NCBI RefSeq assembly: GCF_014268495.2
Contig: NZ_CP077087.1
Span: 1,677,501 to 1,741,500 of the forward strand
DNA length: 64,000 nt
Reading direction: 5' to 3'
Source: Pseudomonas monsensis
Lineage (GTDB): Bacteria > Pseudomonadota > Gammaproteobacteria > Pseudomonadales > Pseudomonadaceae
The number at the start of each line of letters is the position of its first letter. Within the stretch, counting starts at the first letter, position 1. Positions 25,348 to 34,095 of this stretch are shown here, piece after piece. The position numbers and the translations under genes are program-made. Below the pieces are notes generated by a model. The model did not search any database. It had not been told where the DNA came from and saw only the letters and a program-made list of their open reading frames with translations.

Positions 25348-26694
25348 ATGAACCAGCCTCAGTCCGCTGTGGGTAACTGCCTCGACGTGCAGACCTTCAT
25401 CAATGCCCAACCGATCTCGCGCTATCAGTGGCGGGTGGTGATCCTGTGTTTCCTGATTGTGTTCCTCGATGGCCTTGATACCGCCGCGATGGGCTTTATT
25501 GCCCCGGCGCTGTCTCAGGACTGGGGCATCGACCGCGCCAGCCTCGGCCCGGTGATGAGCGCCGCGTTGATCGGCATGGTTTTCGGTGCACTGGGTTCCG
25601 GCCCCCTGGCTGACCGCTTCGGGCGCAAAGTCGTGCTGGTCGGCGCAGTGGTGTTGTTTGGTGCCTTCAGCCTGGCGTCAGCGTACAGCACCAATGTCGA
25701 ACAACTGCTGGTGCTGCGCTTTCTCACCGGCCTCGGTCTGGGCGCCGGCATGCCCAACGCCACCACGCTGCTGTCGGAGTACACCCCGGAGCGCAAGAAG
25801 TCGCTGCTGGTGACCAGCATGTTCTGCGGCTTCAACCTCGGCATGGCCGGCGGCGGTTTCATTTCCGCCAAATTGATTTCGGCGTTCGGCTGGCACAGCC
25901 TGCTGCTGATTGGCGGGATTCTGCCGTTGATCCTCGCGGTGGTATTGCTGGTCTGGCTGCCGGAATCGGCGCGTTACCTGGTGGTGCGTAACCGCGGCAC
26001 CGACAAGGTGCGCAAGACCCTGGCACCGATCGACCCGTTCACCGTTGCCCAGGCGTCGAGTTTCAGTGTGCCGGAACAGAAAACCGTCAAGGCGCGCAAT
26101 GTGTTCGCGGTGATCTTCTCCGGCACCTACAGCACCGGCACTTTGTTGTTGTGGCTGACCTATTTCATGGGGCTGGTGATCGTGTACCTGCTGACCAGTT
26201 GGTTGCCGACGCTGATGCGTGACAGCGGTGCGAGCATGGAGCAGGCCGCGTTCATCGGTGCGCTGTTCCAGTTCGGCGGTGTGCTGAGCGCGGTCGCGGT
26301 GGGCTGGGCGATGGACCGCTTCAATCCGCACAAGGTCATCGGCACGTTCTATCTGTTGGCCGGGGTGTTTGCCTATGCGGTGGGGCAGAGCCTGGGCAAC
26401 ATTACCTTGCTTGCGACCTTGGTGCTGGTGGCGGGGATGTGCGTGAACGGTGCGCAATCGGCGATGCCGTCGCTGGCGGCGCGGTTTTATCCGACTCAGG
26501 GCCGGGCGACCGGTGTTTCCTGGATGCTGGGGATTGGTCGCTTCGGCGCGATTCTCGGAGCGTGGATGGGCGCGACGCTGTTGGGCCTGGGTTGGAACTT
26601 CGAACAGGTGTTGACGGCGCTGGTGATTCCGGCGGCGTTGGCGACGATGGCGGTGGTGATCAAAGGCATGGTCAGTCATGCGGATGCGACCTGA
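25348..26694 (+). CDS. pcaK: 4-Hydroxybenzoate/protocatechuate MFS transporter PcaK
   Basis: 448 residues from the ATG at 25348, the known PcaK length; the 36 codons upstream in frame are not conserved in type. Twelve helices. The aromatic-acid:H+ symporter motif is at the start of the fold (FLIVFLDGLDTAAMGFIAPALSQDWGI), with the A motif GPLADRFGRK in loop 2-3 and MPNATTLLSEYTPERKKSLLV. It imports protocatechuate and 4-hydroxybenzoate. It sits between pcaR and pcaI with its own paired PcaR boxes. Confidence 0.95.
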   Translation: MNQPQSAVGNCLDVQTFINAQPISRYQWRVVILCFLIVFLDGLDTAAMGFIAPALSQDWGIDRASLGPVMSAALIGMVFGALGSGPLADRFGRKVVLVGAVVLFGAFSLASAYSTNVEQLLVLRFLTGLGLGAGMPNATTLLSEYTPERKKSLLVTSMFCGFNLGMAGGGFISAKLISAFGWHSLLLIGGILPLILAVVLLVWLPESARYLVVRNRGTDKVRKTLAPIDPFTVAQASSFSVPEQKTVKARNVFAVIFSGTYSTGTLLLWLTYFMGLVIVYLLTSWLPTLMRDSGASMEQAAFIGALFQFGGVLSAVAVGWAMDRFNPHKVIGTFYLLAGVFAYAVGQSLGNITLLATLVLVAGMCVNGAQSAMPSLAARFYPTQGRATGVSWMLGIGRFGAILGAWMGATLLGLGWNFEQVLTALVIPAALATMAVVIKGMVSHADAT

Positions 26695-26732
26695 GTTTCA
26701 CTTTCAGCATCGTCGGTGAATGTGATGGCCGC

Positions 26733-26799
26733 ATCGCGAGCAGGCTCACTCCGACATTTGAGAATGCATTTCCCCTGTAGGAGTGAGCCTGCTCGCGAT
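26733..26799. repeat. REP doublet, GAGCAGGCTCACTCC subtype
   Basis: ATCGCGAGCAGGCTCACTCC and its reverse complement (GGAGTGAGCCTGCTCGCGAT) face each other, 40 bp after pcaK and 35 bp before the pcaI operator. Confidence 0.88.
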
Positions 26800-26834
26800 G
26801 CCTTTGGTTTTGATTGTTAGGGTGATAACAATTC

Positions 26835-26866
26835 GTTCGATAAACGAACACTCAGTCGATTATCGG
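26835..26866. promoter_or_regulatory. Paired PcaR boxes upstream of pcaI
   Basis: GTTCGATAAACGAAC at 26835-26849 and the inverse half CGATTATCGG at 26857-26866. Same box and similar spacing as upstream of pcaK, about 100 bp before pcaI. Confidence 0.8.
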
Positions 26867-26968
26867 ATTGTTTGGCGATTTTCAGCGGCTTAATCTGCAG
26901 TGACTCCGGCGCTGAACCTCGCGCCTTTTTATCACTGGCGATTCATTACAAAAACGGGAGCCCGCTCC

Positions 26969-27826
26969 ATGGCTGAGATCCTTTCGCTGCACGACGCGGT
27001 GAAGCAATTCGTCAACGACGGCGATACCGTCGCGCTCGAAGGCTTCACTCACCTGATCCCTACGGCAGCGGGTCATGAAATCATTCGGCAGGGCAAGAAA
27101 GACCTGACCCTGGTGCGGATGACGCCTGACCTGATCTACGACCAACTGATCGGTGCCGGTTGTGCCCGCAAGCTGATTTTCTCCTGGGGCGGCAACCCGG
27201 GCGTCGGTTCGCTGCACCGTCTGCGCGATGCGGTCGAGAAGCAATGGCCGCACGCTTTGGAAATCGAAGAACACAGCCACGCCGACCTGGCCAATGCCTA
27301 TGTTGCCGGCGCTTCCGGCCTGCCGTTCGCCGTGTTGCGGGCTTACGCCGGTTCCGACCTGCCGAAGGTCAATCCGCTGATCAAATCGGTCACCTGCCCG
27401 TTCACCGGTGAAGTGCTGGCGGCGGTGCCGTCGGTGCGTCCCGATGTGACCGTGATCCACGCGCAGAAAGCCGACCGCCAGGGCAACGTGCTGCTGTGGG
27501 GCATTCTCGGTGTGCAGAAAGAAGCCGCACTGGCGGCCAAGCGCTGCATCGTCACCGTCGAGGAAATCGTCGACAACCTCAACGCCCCGATGAACGCCTG
27601 CGTGCTGCCGACCTGGGCCTTGAGCGCGGTCTGCCACGTACCCGGTGGCGCGCACCCGTCCTACGCCCACGGTTACACCGAACGCGACAACCGTTTCTAT
27701 CAGGCGTGGGATCCGATCGCCCGCGACCGCGCGACGTTTACCGCGTGGATTAACGAATACATCCATGGCTGCGCTGACTTCAGCGAGTTCCAGGCCAAGT
27801 TGGCCGCTGCTTCGGAGGCCAAGTAA
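26969..27826 (+). CDS. pcaI: 3-Oxoadipate CoA-transferase subunit A (CatI-like long form)
   Basis: 285 residues from the ATG at 26969 behind GGGAG. It belongs to the long glutaconate-CoA-transferase-like form (MAEILSLHDAVKQFVNDGDTVALEGFTHLIPTAAGHEI), as in CatI of chlorobenzene-degrading pseudomonads, rather than the short subunit of about 230 residues in P. putida PcaI. With PcaJ it moves CoA from succinyl-CoA to 3-oxoadipate. The stop overlaps the pcaJ start (TAATG). Activity is inferred from family and context; 'catI' would be an equally valid symbol. Confidence 0.92.
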   Translation: MAEILSLHDAVKQFVNDGDTVALEGFTHLIPTAAGHEIIRQGKKDLTLVRMTPDLIYDQLIGAGCARKLIFSWGGNPGVGSLHRLRDAVEKQWPHALEIEEHSHADLANAYVAGASGLPFAVLRAYAGSDLPKVNPLIKSVTCPFTGEVLAAVPSVRPDVTVIHAQKADRQGNVLLWGILGVQKEAALAAKRCIVTVEEIVDNLNAPMNACVLPTWALSAVCHVPGGAHPSYAHGYTERDNRFYQAWDPIARDRATFTAWINEYIHGCADFSEFQAKLAAASEAK

Positions 27827-28605
27827 TGACGTACACCACCAATGAAATGATGACCGTCGCCGCAGCCCGTCGCCTGAAAAACGGCTCGGTGTGCTTCGTC
27901 GGTATCGGCCTGCCGTCGAAAGCCGCGAACCTTGCGCGCCTGACCTCGTCGCCGGACGTGGTACTGATCTACGAGTCGGGCCCGATTGGCGCCAAGCCAA
28001 GCGTGTTGCCGCTGTCGATCGGTGACGGCGAGCTGGCGGAAACCGCCGACACCGTGGTCCCGACCGGTGAGATTTTTCGCTACTGGCTGCAGGGCGGGCG
28101 CATCGACGTCGGATTCCTGGGCGCGGCGCAGGTCGACCGTTTCGGCAACATCAACACCACCGTGGTCGGTGATTACCATGCGCCGAAAGTGCGTCTGCCG
28201 GGTGCCGGTGGCGCGCCGGAAATCGCCGGTTCGGCGAAAAGCGTGCTGATCATCCTCAAACAGTCGGCGCGTTCGTTCGTCGACAAGCTCGACTTCATTA
28301 CCTCGGTCGGTCATGGCGAGGGCGGCGATTCGCGCAAGCGTCTGGGCCTGCCGGGTGCCGGCCCGGTCGGGATCATCACCGACCTGTGCATCATGGAGCC
28401 GGAAGCGGGCACTCATGAGTTCGTGGTCACCGCGTTGCACCCTGGTGTGACCCGCGAGCAAGTGGTCGCAGCCACCGGATGGGCGATTCGTTTTGCCGAC
28501 CATGTCGCCATTACCGCCGAGCCGACCGACGTCGAACTGACTGCGCTGCGCGATCTCGAAGCACGCACCGCCGCCGCCCACGGCCAGGCACCGGGAGAAG
28601 CATGA
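27826..28605 (+). CDS. pcaJ: 3-Oxoadipate CoA-transferase subunit B (CatJ-like long form)
   Basis: 259 residues, the long-form partner of the preceding subunit. The segment SSPDVVLIYESGPIGAKP contains Glu50, which by analogy with glutaconate CoA-transferase is the likely catalytic Glu. The family core GDGELAETADTVVPTGEIFRYWLQGGRIDVGFLGAAQVDRFGN is intact. The stop TGA overlaps the pcaF ATG, so I, J and F are translated as a coupled set. Confidence 0.93.
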   Translation: MTYTTNEMMTVAAARRLKNGSVCFVGIGLPSKAANLARLTSSPDVVLIYESGPIGAKPSVLPLSIGDGELAETADTVVPTGEIFRYWLQGGRIDVGFLGAAQVDRFGNINTTVVGDYHAPKVRLPGAGGAPEIAGSAKSVLIILKQSARSFVDKLDFITSVGHGEGGDSRKRLGLPGAGPVGIITDLCIMEPEAGTHEFVVTALHPGVTREQVVAATGWAIRFADHVAITAEPTDVELTALRDLEARTAAAHGQAPGEA

Positions 28606-29807
28606 TGCGTGACGTGTATATCTGCGATGCGATTCGTACCCCCATCGGCCGTTTCGGCGGTGGTCTGGCCGGCGTGCGCGCCGACGATCTGGCCGCCGTG
28701 CCGATCAAGGCGCTGATGGAGCGCAATCCGTCGGTGGACTGGAACGCCATCGACGAAGTGTTCCTCGGTTGCGCCAACCAGGCCGGCGAAGACAACCGCA
28801 ACGTCGCGCGCATGGCGCTGCTGCTGGCCGGCCTGCCGGAAACCGTGCCGGGCGTGACCCTCAACCGTCTCTGTGCATCGGGCATGGACGCGATCGGCAC
28901 CGCGTTCCGCGCGATTGCCAGTGGCGAGATGGAACTGGCGATTGCCGGTGGCGTCGAGTCGATGTCCCGTGCGCCATTCGTGATGGGCAAGGCTGACGCG
29001 GCGTTTTCGCGCAACATGAAACTGGAAGACACCACCATCGGCTGGCGCTTTATCAACCCGTTGATGAAGGCCCAGTACGGTGTCGACGCGATGCCGCAGA
29101 CCGCCGACAACGTGGCCGATGACTATAAAGTCTCGCGCGCCGATCAGGACGCTTTTGCTTTGCGCAGTCAGCAACGCACCGCCGCCGCGCAGGCTGCCGG
29201 CTACTTCGCCGAGGAAATCGTCGAAGTCCGCATCGCCCACAAGAAGGGCGAAACCGTGGTCAGCCAGGACGAACATCCGCGCGCTGAGACCACCATCGAA
29301 GCGCTGAGCAAATTGAAACCGGTCAACGGCCCGGACAAAACCGTCACTGCCGGCAACGCGTCCGGCGTCAACGACGGTGCTGCGGCGCTGATTCTCGCGT
29401 CGGCTGAAGCGGTGCAGAAACACGGCCTGACCGCCCGCGCCAAAGTGCTCGGCATGGCCAGTGCCGGCGTCGCGCCACGGGTGATGGGCATCGGCCCGGT
29501 GCCAGCGGTGCGCAAATTGACCGAACGTCTCGGCGTGGCAGTCAGCGATTTCGATGTGATCGAACTCAATGAAGCCTTCGCCAGCCAGGGCCTGGCGGTG
29601 CTGCGTGAGTTGGGCCTGGCCGACGATGCGGCGCAGGTCAACCCGAACGGTGGCGCGATTGCCCTCGGTCACCCGTTGGGCATGAGCGGTGCGCGCCTGG
29701 TGCTGACCGCGCTGCATCAACTTGAAAAGACCGGCGGCCAGAAAGGTCTGGCGACCATGTGCGTCGGTGTCGGCCAGGGTCTGGCCCTGGCCATCGAACG
29801 CGTCTGA
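28602..29807 (+). CDS. pcaF: 3-Oxoadipyl-CoA thiolase PcaF
   Basis: 401 residues (400 if the second of two ATGs, at 28605, is used), with GGGAGAAG just upstream. Thiolase residues are in place: nucleophilic Cys91 in LNRLCASGMDAIGTAFRAI, the His of GGAIALGHPLGMSGAR and the second Cys in ATMCVGVGQG. It splits 3-oxoadipyl-CoA into succinyl-CoA and acetyl-CoA, the last step of the pathway. The ORF extends upstream in frame through antisense-like sequence that is not part of the protein. Confidence 0.96.
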   Translation: MMRDVYICDAIRTPIGRFGGGLAGVRADDLAAVPIKALMERNPSVDWNAIDEVFLGCANQAGEDNRNVARMALLLAGLPETVPGVTLNRLCASGMDAIGTAFRAIASGEMELAIAGGVESMSRAPFVMGKADAAFSRNMKLEDTTIGWRFINPLMKAQYGVDAMPQTADNVADDYKVSRADQDAFALRSQQRTAAAQAAGYFAEEIVEVRIAHKKGETVVSQDEHPRAETTIEALSKLKPVNGPDKTVTAGNASGVNDGAAALILASAEAVQKHGLTARAKVLGMASAGVAPRVMGIGPVPAVRKLTERLGVAVSDFDVIELNEAFASQGLAVLRELGLADDAAQVNPNGGAIALGHPLGMSGARLVLTALHQLEKTGGQKGLATMCVGVGQGLALAIERV

Positions 29808-29844
29808 CGCAGCGCGTCGACTGATAAGAACAGAGGAAAGCGAA

Positions 29845-30549
29845 ATGACTGACAAGCCTGGCTACCGTCGTCCGCAGGAAGGCACCCAGCCCGAGTACCT
29901 GCACCCGACGTATCAATCCACCAACCTGCGCTCGCCGTCCAAGCCATTGGTGTTTCTGCCGCATTCGTTGTCGGAGATCACCGGTCCGACCATCGGCGCC
30001 GAACGCGTCGCCGACAAGGACAACGACCTGACCGCCCAGCACGACGGCGAACCGTTGGGCGAGCGCATCATCATTCACGGCCGCGTGCTCGACGAAAACG
30101 GCTTGCCGGTGCCGGGGATTCTGGTGGAGATCTGGCAGGCCAACGCTGCCGGCCGCTACAACCACAAGCGCGATCTGCACGACGCGCCGCTGGACCCGAA
30201 TTTTACCGGCACCGGCCGCACCGTGACCGATGCCGACGGCTGGTATCAGTTCCAGACCATCAAGCCCGGCGCCTATCCGTGGGGCAACCACCATAATGCA
30301 TGGCGCCCGGCGCACATCCATTTCTCGCTGTTCGGGCCGAGCATCCTCACCCGTCTGGTGACGCAAATGTACTTCCCCGGCGATCCGCTGCTGGCCTACG
30401 ACCCGATCTACAATTGCGTGCCGGACACTTCTGCCAAGGAACGTCTGATCGCCGCTTTCGATCTGGAAAAAACCATTCCGTCCTACGCCCTCGGTTACCG
30501 CTGGGACATCGTGTTGCGCGGCCGTGAAGCCACGCCGATGGAGAAATAA
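29845..30549 (+). CDS. pcaH: Protocatechuate 3,4-dioxygenase beta subunit PcaH
   Basis: 234 residues from the ATG at 29845, behind GAGGAAAG. Iron ligands are visible: Tyr in GRYNHKRDLH, a second Tyr near YPWGNHHNAW, and the His pair of RPAHIHFSLFG. It starts 37 bp after pcaF and ends 1 bp before pcaG. With PcaG it cleaves protocatechuate between the hydroxyls to give 3-carboxy-cis,cis-muconate. In many pseudomonads pcaHG sits apart from the rest, so its position inside the cluster is notable. Confidence 0.96.
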   Translation: MTDKPGYRRPQEGTQPEYLHPTYQSTNLRSPSKPLVFLPHSLSEITGPTIGAERVADKDNDLTAQHDGEPLGERIIIHGRVLDENGLPVPGILVEIWQANAAGRYNHKRDLHDAPLDPNFTGTGRTVTDADGWYQFQTIKPGAYPWGNHHNAWRPAHIHFSLFGPSILTRLVTQMYFPGDPLLAYDPIYNCVPDTSAKERLIAAFDLEKTIPSYALGYRWDIVLRGREATPMEK

Positions 30550-30550
30550 G

Positions 30551-31117
30551 ATGACGCTGACTGCGACCACGTCCCACACCGTCGGGCCGTACTACCACAT
30601 CGGCCTGACCTGGCTGAACCGCGAGAACCTCGCGGTTGAACAAACCCTCGGCGAGCGCGTGGCGATCACCGGGCAAGTGATTGATGGCAATGGCGATGTC
30701 GTCAATGACGCCATGCTCGAAGTCTGGCAGGCCAACGCCGCCGGCAAGTACGCGCACCCGGAAGACGAGCAGGACAAACCGCTGGACCCGAATTTCGAAG
30801 GGTTCGGTCGGGTGCCGGTGGACGCCGAGGGGCGTTTCCGTTTCACCACGATCAAACCGGGCACGGTCGAAGGCCTGAAGGGCTCGACCCAGGCGCCGCA
30901 TCTGGTGGTGCTGGTGTTTGCCCGTGGCCTGGTGAAGCATTTGCTGACACGGATCTACTTTGAAGGCGAGCCGGCGAACGTTGCTGATCCGCTGCTGGAG
31001 TGTGTACCGGCCGAGCGTCGCGCGACGTTGCTGGCCAAGCCGGATGCGGCGGGGGTTTATCAGTGGAATGTGATTTTGCAGGGCACTGAGGCGGAGACGG
31101 TGTTCTTCGATTACTGA
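30551..31117 (+). CDS. pcaG: Protocatechuate 3,4-dioxygenase alpha subunit PcaG
   Basis: 188 residues from the ATG at 30551 (MTLTATTSHTVGPYYHIGL). It has the intradiol fold signature LEVWQANAAGKYAHPEDEQDKPLDPNFEGFGR and APHLVVLVFARGLVKHLLTRIYFE, but lacks the His pair used for iron in the beta chain, as expected for alpha. Starts 2 bp after the pcaH stop. Confidence 0.95.
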   Translation: MTLTATTSHTVGPYYHIGLTWLNRENLAVEQTLGERVAITGQVIDGNGDVVNDAMLEVWQANAAGKYAHPEDEQDKPLDPNFEGFGRVPVDAEGRFRFTTIKPGTVEGLKGSTQAPHLVVLVFARGLVKHLLTRIYFEGEPANVADPLLECVPAERRATLLAKPDAAGVYQWNVILQGTEAETVFFDY

Positions 31118-31120
31118 TCG

Positions 31121-31296
31121 AAATCCCCTTCCAAGGGAGTGAGTTTGTGGTGAGGGGATTTATCCCCGACCGAGTGCGCAGCGCTCGCAAAACCGGTAAA
31201 TGCACCAAGTCTGTTGCTTCGTGATTATCCGTTTTGGGGCTGCTTCGCAGCCCATCGGGGATAAATCCCCTCGCCACATAGTTCACTCCTGCAAGG
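31121..31296. repeat. Divergent REP-type doublet between pcaG and pcaT
   Basis: Flanks AAATCCCCTTCCAAGGGAGT and CACTCCTGCAAGGGAAC, with inner arms TGAGGGGATTTATCCCCGA and TCGGGGATAAATCCCCTCG in inverse orientation. A different sequence family from the common REP of this window. Confidence 0.7.
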
Positions 31297-31378
31297 GAAC
31301 TGTGTTGGATGTATCTGTGGAACGGGACTGTTGCAAAGTGTGTCTAGACTCTCACCTGTCCCTTCAGAGTAAAAAGCA

Positions 31379-32674
31379 ATGACAACTACCACCGCTGATT
31401 ACACTGGCGAGGAGCGCAGCAAGCGCATCTTCGCGATTGTCGGTGCCTCGTCCGGCAACCTCGTCGAATGGTTCGACTTCTATGTCTATGCCTTCTGTGC
31501 GATCTATTTCGCCCCGGCGTTTTTCCCCTCCGACAATCCCACGGTGCAACTGGTCAACACGGCCGGGGTGTTCGCCGCCGGGTTCCTGATGCGCCCGATT
31601 GGGGGCTGGATTTTCGGTCGGCTGGCGGACAAGAAGGGCCGCAAGACTTCGATGATGATCTCGGTGCTGATGATGTGCTTCGGCTCGTTGCTCATCGCCT
31701 GTTTGCCGACCTATTCCAGCATCGGTGTCTGGGCGCCGCTGCTGTTGCTGTTTGCCCGTCTGCTGCAAGGTTTGTCGGTGGGCGGGGAGTACGGCACCAC
31801 CGCGACCTACATGAGTGAAGTCGCGCTCAAGGGCCAGCGCGGCTTCTTCGCCTCGTTCCAGTACGTGACCCTGATCGGCGGGCAATTGCTGGCGGTGTCG
31901 CTGGTGGTGATCCTGCAGCAGTTCCTCAGCGAAGACGAACTGCGTGCCTACGGCTGGCGGATTCCGTTTGTGGTCGGTGCGGTGGCGGCGGTGATTTCGT
32001 TGTTCCTGCGTCGCTCCCTGAAAGAAACCAGCAGCAAGGAAATGCGCGAGAACGAGGACGCCGGCAGCATCCGCGCACTGTTTCGCGATCACAAAGCCGC
32101 GTTCATCACCGTGCTCGGTTACACCGCCGGTGGCTCGCTGATTTTCTACACCTTCACCACCTACATGCAGAAGTACCTGGTGAATACCGCCGGTATGCAT
32201 GCCAAGACCGCCAGCTACATCATGACCGGCGCGCTGTTCCTGTATATGTGCATGCAGCCGCTGTTCGGCATGCTTGCTGACAAGATCGGTCGACGTAATT
32301 CGATGCTCTGGTTCGGCGCGCTCGGTACCCTGTTCACGGTGCCGATTCTGTTGAGCCTGAAAAGCGTCAGCAGCCCGATTCTGGCGTTTGTGCTGATCAC
32401 CGTGGCGCTGGCGATCGTCAGTTTCTACACCTCGATCAGCGGCCTGGTGAAAGCCGAAATGTTCCCGCCGCAAGTGCGCGCCCTCGGCGTCGGCCTGGCC
32501 TACGCCGTGGCCAACGCGATTTTCGGCGGCTCGGCGGAATACGTCGCCCTGAGCCTGAAAGCCGGGGGCATGGAAAACGCGTTCTACTGGTACGTCACGG
32601 TGATGATGGCAGTGGCGTTTTTGTTCAGCCTGCGCTTGCCGAAACAGGCCGCGTATCTGCACCACGATCTTTAA
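31379..32674 (+). CDS. pcaT: Beta-ketoadipate/dicarboxylate MFS transporter PcaT
   Basis: 431 residues, metabolite:H+ symporter family, with about twelve helices. Signature stretches: NLVEWFDFYVYAFCAIYFAPAFFP at the first helix, GRLADKKGRK (A motif), GLSVGGEYGTTATYMSEVA in helix 4. In pca clusters this gene is PcaT, proposed importer of beta-ketoadipate. The start ATG at 31379 follows AGAGTAAAAAGCA. It begins the pcaTBDC group after the repeat-filled gap. Confidence 0.92.
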   Translation: MTTTTADYTGEERSKRIFAIVGASSGNLVEWFDFYVYAFCAIYFAPAFFPSDNPTVQLVNTAGVFAAGFLMRPIGGWIFGRLADKKGRKTSMMISVLMMCFGSLLIACLPTYSSIGVWAPLLLLFARLLQGLSVGGEYGTTATYMSEVALKGQRGFFASFQYVTLIGGQLLAVSLVVILQQFLSEDELRAYGWRIPFVVGAVAAVISLFLRRSLKETSSKEMRENEDAGSIRALFRDHKAAFITVLGYTAGGSLIFYTFTTYMQKYLVNTAGMHAKTASYIMTGALFLYMCMQPLFGMLADKIGRRNSMLWFGALGTLFTVPILLSLKSVSSPILAFVLITVALAIVSFYTSISGLVKAEMFPPQVRALGVGLAYAVANAIFGGSAEYVALSLKAGGMENAFYWYVTVMMAVAFLFSLRLPKQAAYLHHDL

Positions 32675-32719
32675 CCCGATGGGCGCGGGCCGCCACGGCC
32701 CGCGCCGGCAAGGATTTTT

Positions 32720-34084
32720 ATGACTCAGCGACCGGGCAATCAATTGTTCGATGCCTACTTCACTGCCCGCGATATGCGTGAGGTGTTCTGCGATCAGGGC
32801 CGCGTGCAGGCGATGCTCGACTTCGAAGCTGCACTGGCGCGGGCCGAAGCACGGGTCGGGGTGATTCCGGCGTCCGCCGTTGCCCCGATTGGCACTGCCT
32901 GTAACGCCGGTCTGTATGACTTCGCAGCACTGGGTGAGGCCATCGCCACGGCAGGGAATTCGGCGATTCCGCTGGTCAAGGCGTTGGGCAAGCAGATCGC
33001 TGCCACCGACGCTGCAGCAGAACGCTATGTGCACCTGGGTGCCACCAGTCAGGACGTGATGGATTCGGGGCTGGTGCTGCAAGTGCGTCAGGCGCTGGAG
33101 TTGATCGAAAGCGATCTGGCGCAACTGGCGGATGCGCTCGCGACCCAGGCACAGCGTTACGCCACCACGCCACTGGCCGGCCGTACCTGGTTGCAACACG
33201 CGACACCGGTGACCCTCGGCATGAAGATCGCCGGCTGGCTCGGTGCGGTGACTCGCAGCCGCCAGCGTCTGCGTGAACTCAAGCCGCGCTTGCTGGTGCT
33301 GCAATTCGGCGGTGCGTCGGGGACGCTCGCGGCGCTCGGCGAGCAAGCGTTGCCCATTGCGCAAGCCCTGGCCGAAGAACTGCACCTGACGCTGCCCGAG
33401 CAACCGTGGCACACCCAGCGTGATCGCATCGTCGAGTTCGGTGCGGTACTCGGCTTGATCGCCGGCAGCCTTGGCAAGTTCGGCCGCGACATCAGTCTGT
33501 TGATGCAGACCGAAGCGGCGGAAGTGTTCGAGCCGTCGGCGCCGGGCAAGGGCGGTTCTTCAACCATGCCGCACAAGCGCAATCCGGTGGGCGCGGCGGT
33601 GTTGATCGGCGCGGCGACCCGGGTGCCGGGGCTAGTCTCGACGCTGTTCAGCGCCATGCCTCAGGAGCACGAGCGCAGCCTCGGTCTCTGGCATGCCGAA
33701 TGGGAAACCTTGCCGGAGATCTGCTGCCTGGTGTCCGGCGCGTTGCAACAAGCGCAGTTGCTGGCCGCTGGCCTGGAAGTCGACGCCGCGCGCATGGCGC
33801 GCAACCTCGAATTGACCCAAGGGCTGGTGCTGGCCGAAGCGGTGAGCATCGTGCTCGCGCAACGGGTCGGTCGCGACACCGCGCACCACTTGCTCGAACA
33901 ATGCTGCAAGCGGGCGGTGGCCGAACAACGGCATTTGCGTGCGGTATTGGGTGACGAACCCAAGGTGACTGCCGAGTTGAGCCACGCCGAACTCGATGAT
34001 CTTTTGAATCCCGCCCATTACCTCGGCCAGGCGCAGGTCTGGGTCGAGCGTGCGGTGGCCGAACACAACGCTTTGACTGTCTGA
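32720..34084 (+). CDS. pcaB: 3-Carboxy-cis,cis-muconate cycloisomerase PcaB
   Basis: 454 residues, fumarase/aspartase superfamily. The signature loop GKGGSSTMPHKRNPVGAAVL is intact, as is the N-terminal HLGATSQDVMDSGLVLQ with its catalytic Thr-Ser block. It lactonises 3-carboxymuconate to 4-carboxymuconolactone in the cytosol. It lies 45 bp after pcaT and 11 bp before pcaD. Confidence 0.96.
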   Translation: MTQRPGNQLFDAYFTARDMREVFCDQGRVQAMLDFEAALARAEARVGVIPASAVAPIGTACNAGLYDFAALGEAIATAGNSAIPLVKALGKQIAATDAAAERYVHLGATSQDVMDSGLVLQVRQALELIESDLAQLADALATQAQRYATTPLAGRTWLQHATPVTLGMKIAGWLGAVTRSRQRLRELKPRLLVLQFGGASGTLAALGEQALPIAQALAEELHLTLPEQPWHTQRDRIVEFGAVLGLIAGSLGKFGRDISLLMQTEAAEVFEPSAPGKGGSSTMPHKRNPVGAAVLIGAATRVPGLVSTLFSAMPQEHERSLGLWHAEWETLPEICCLVSGALQQAQLLAAGLEVDAARMARNLELTQGLVLAEAVSIVLAQRVGRDTAHHLLEQCCKRAVAEQRHLRAVLGDEPKVTAELSHAELDDLLNPAHYLGQAQVWVERAVAEHNALTV

Positions 34085-34095
34085 AGGAGAGGGCT

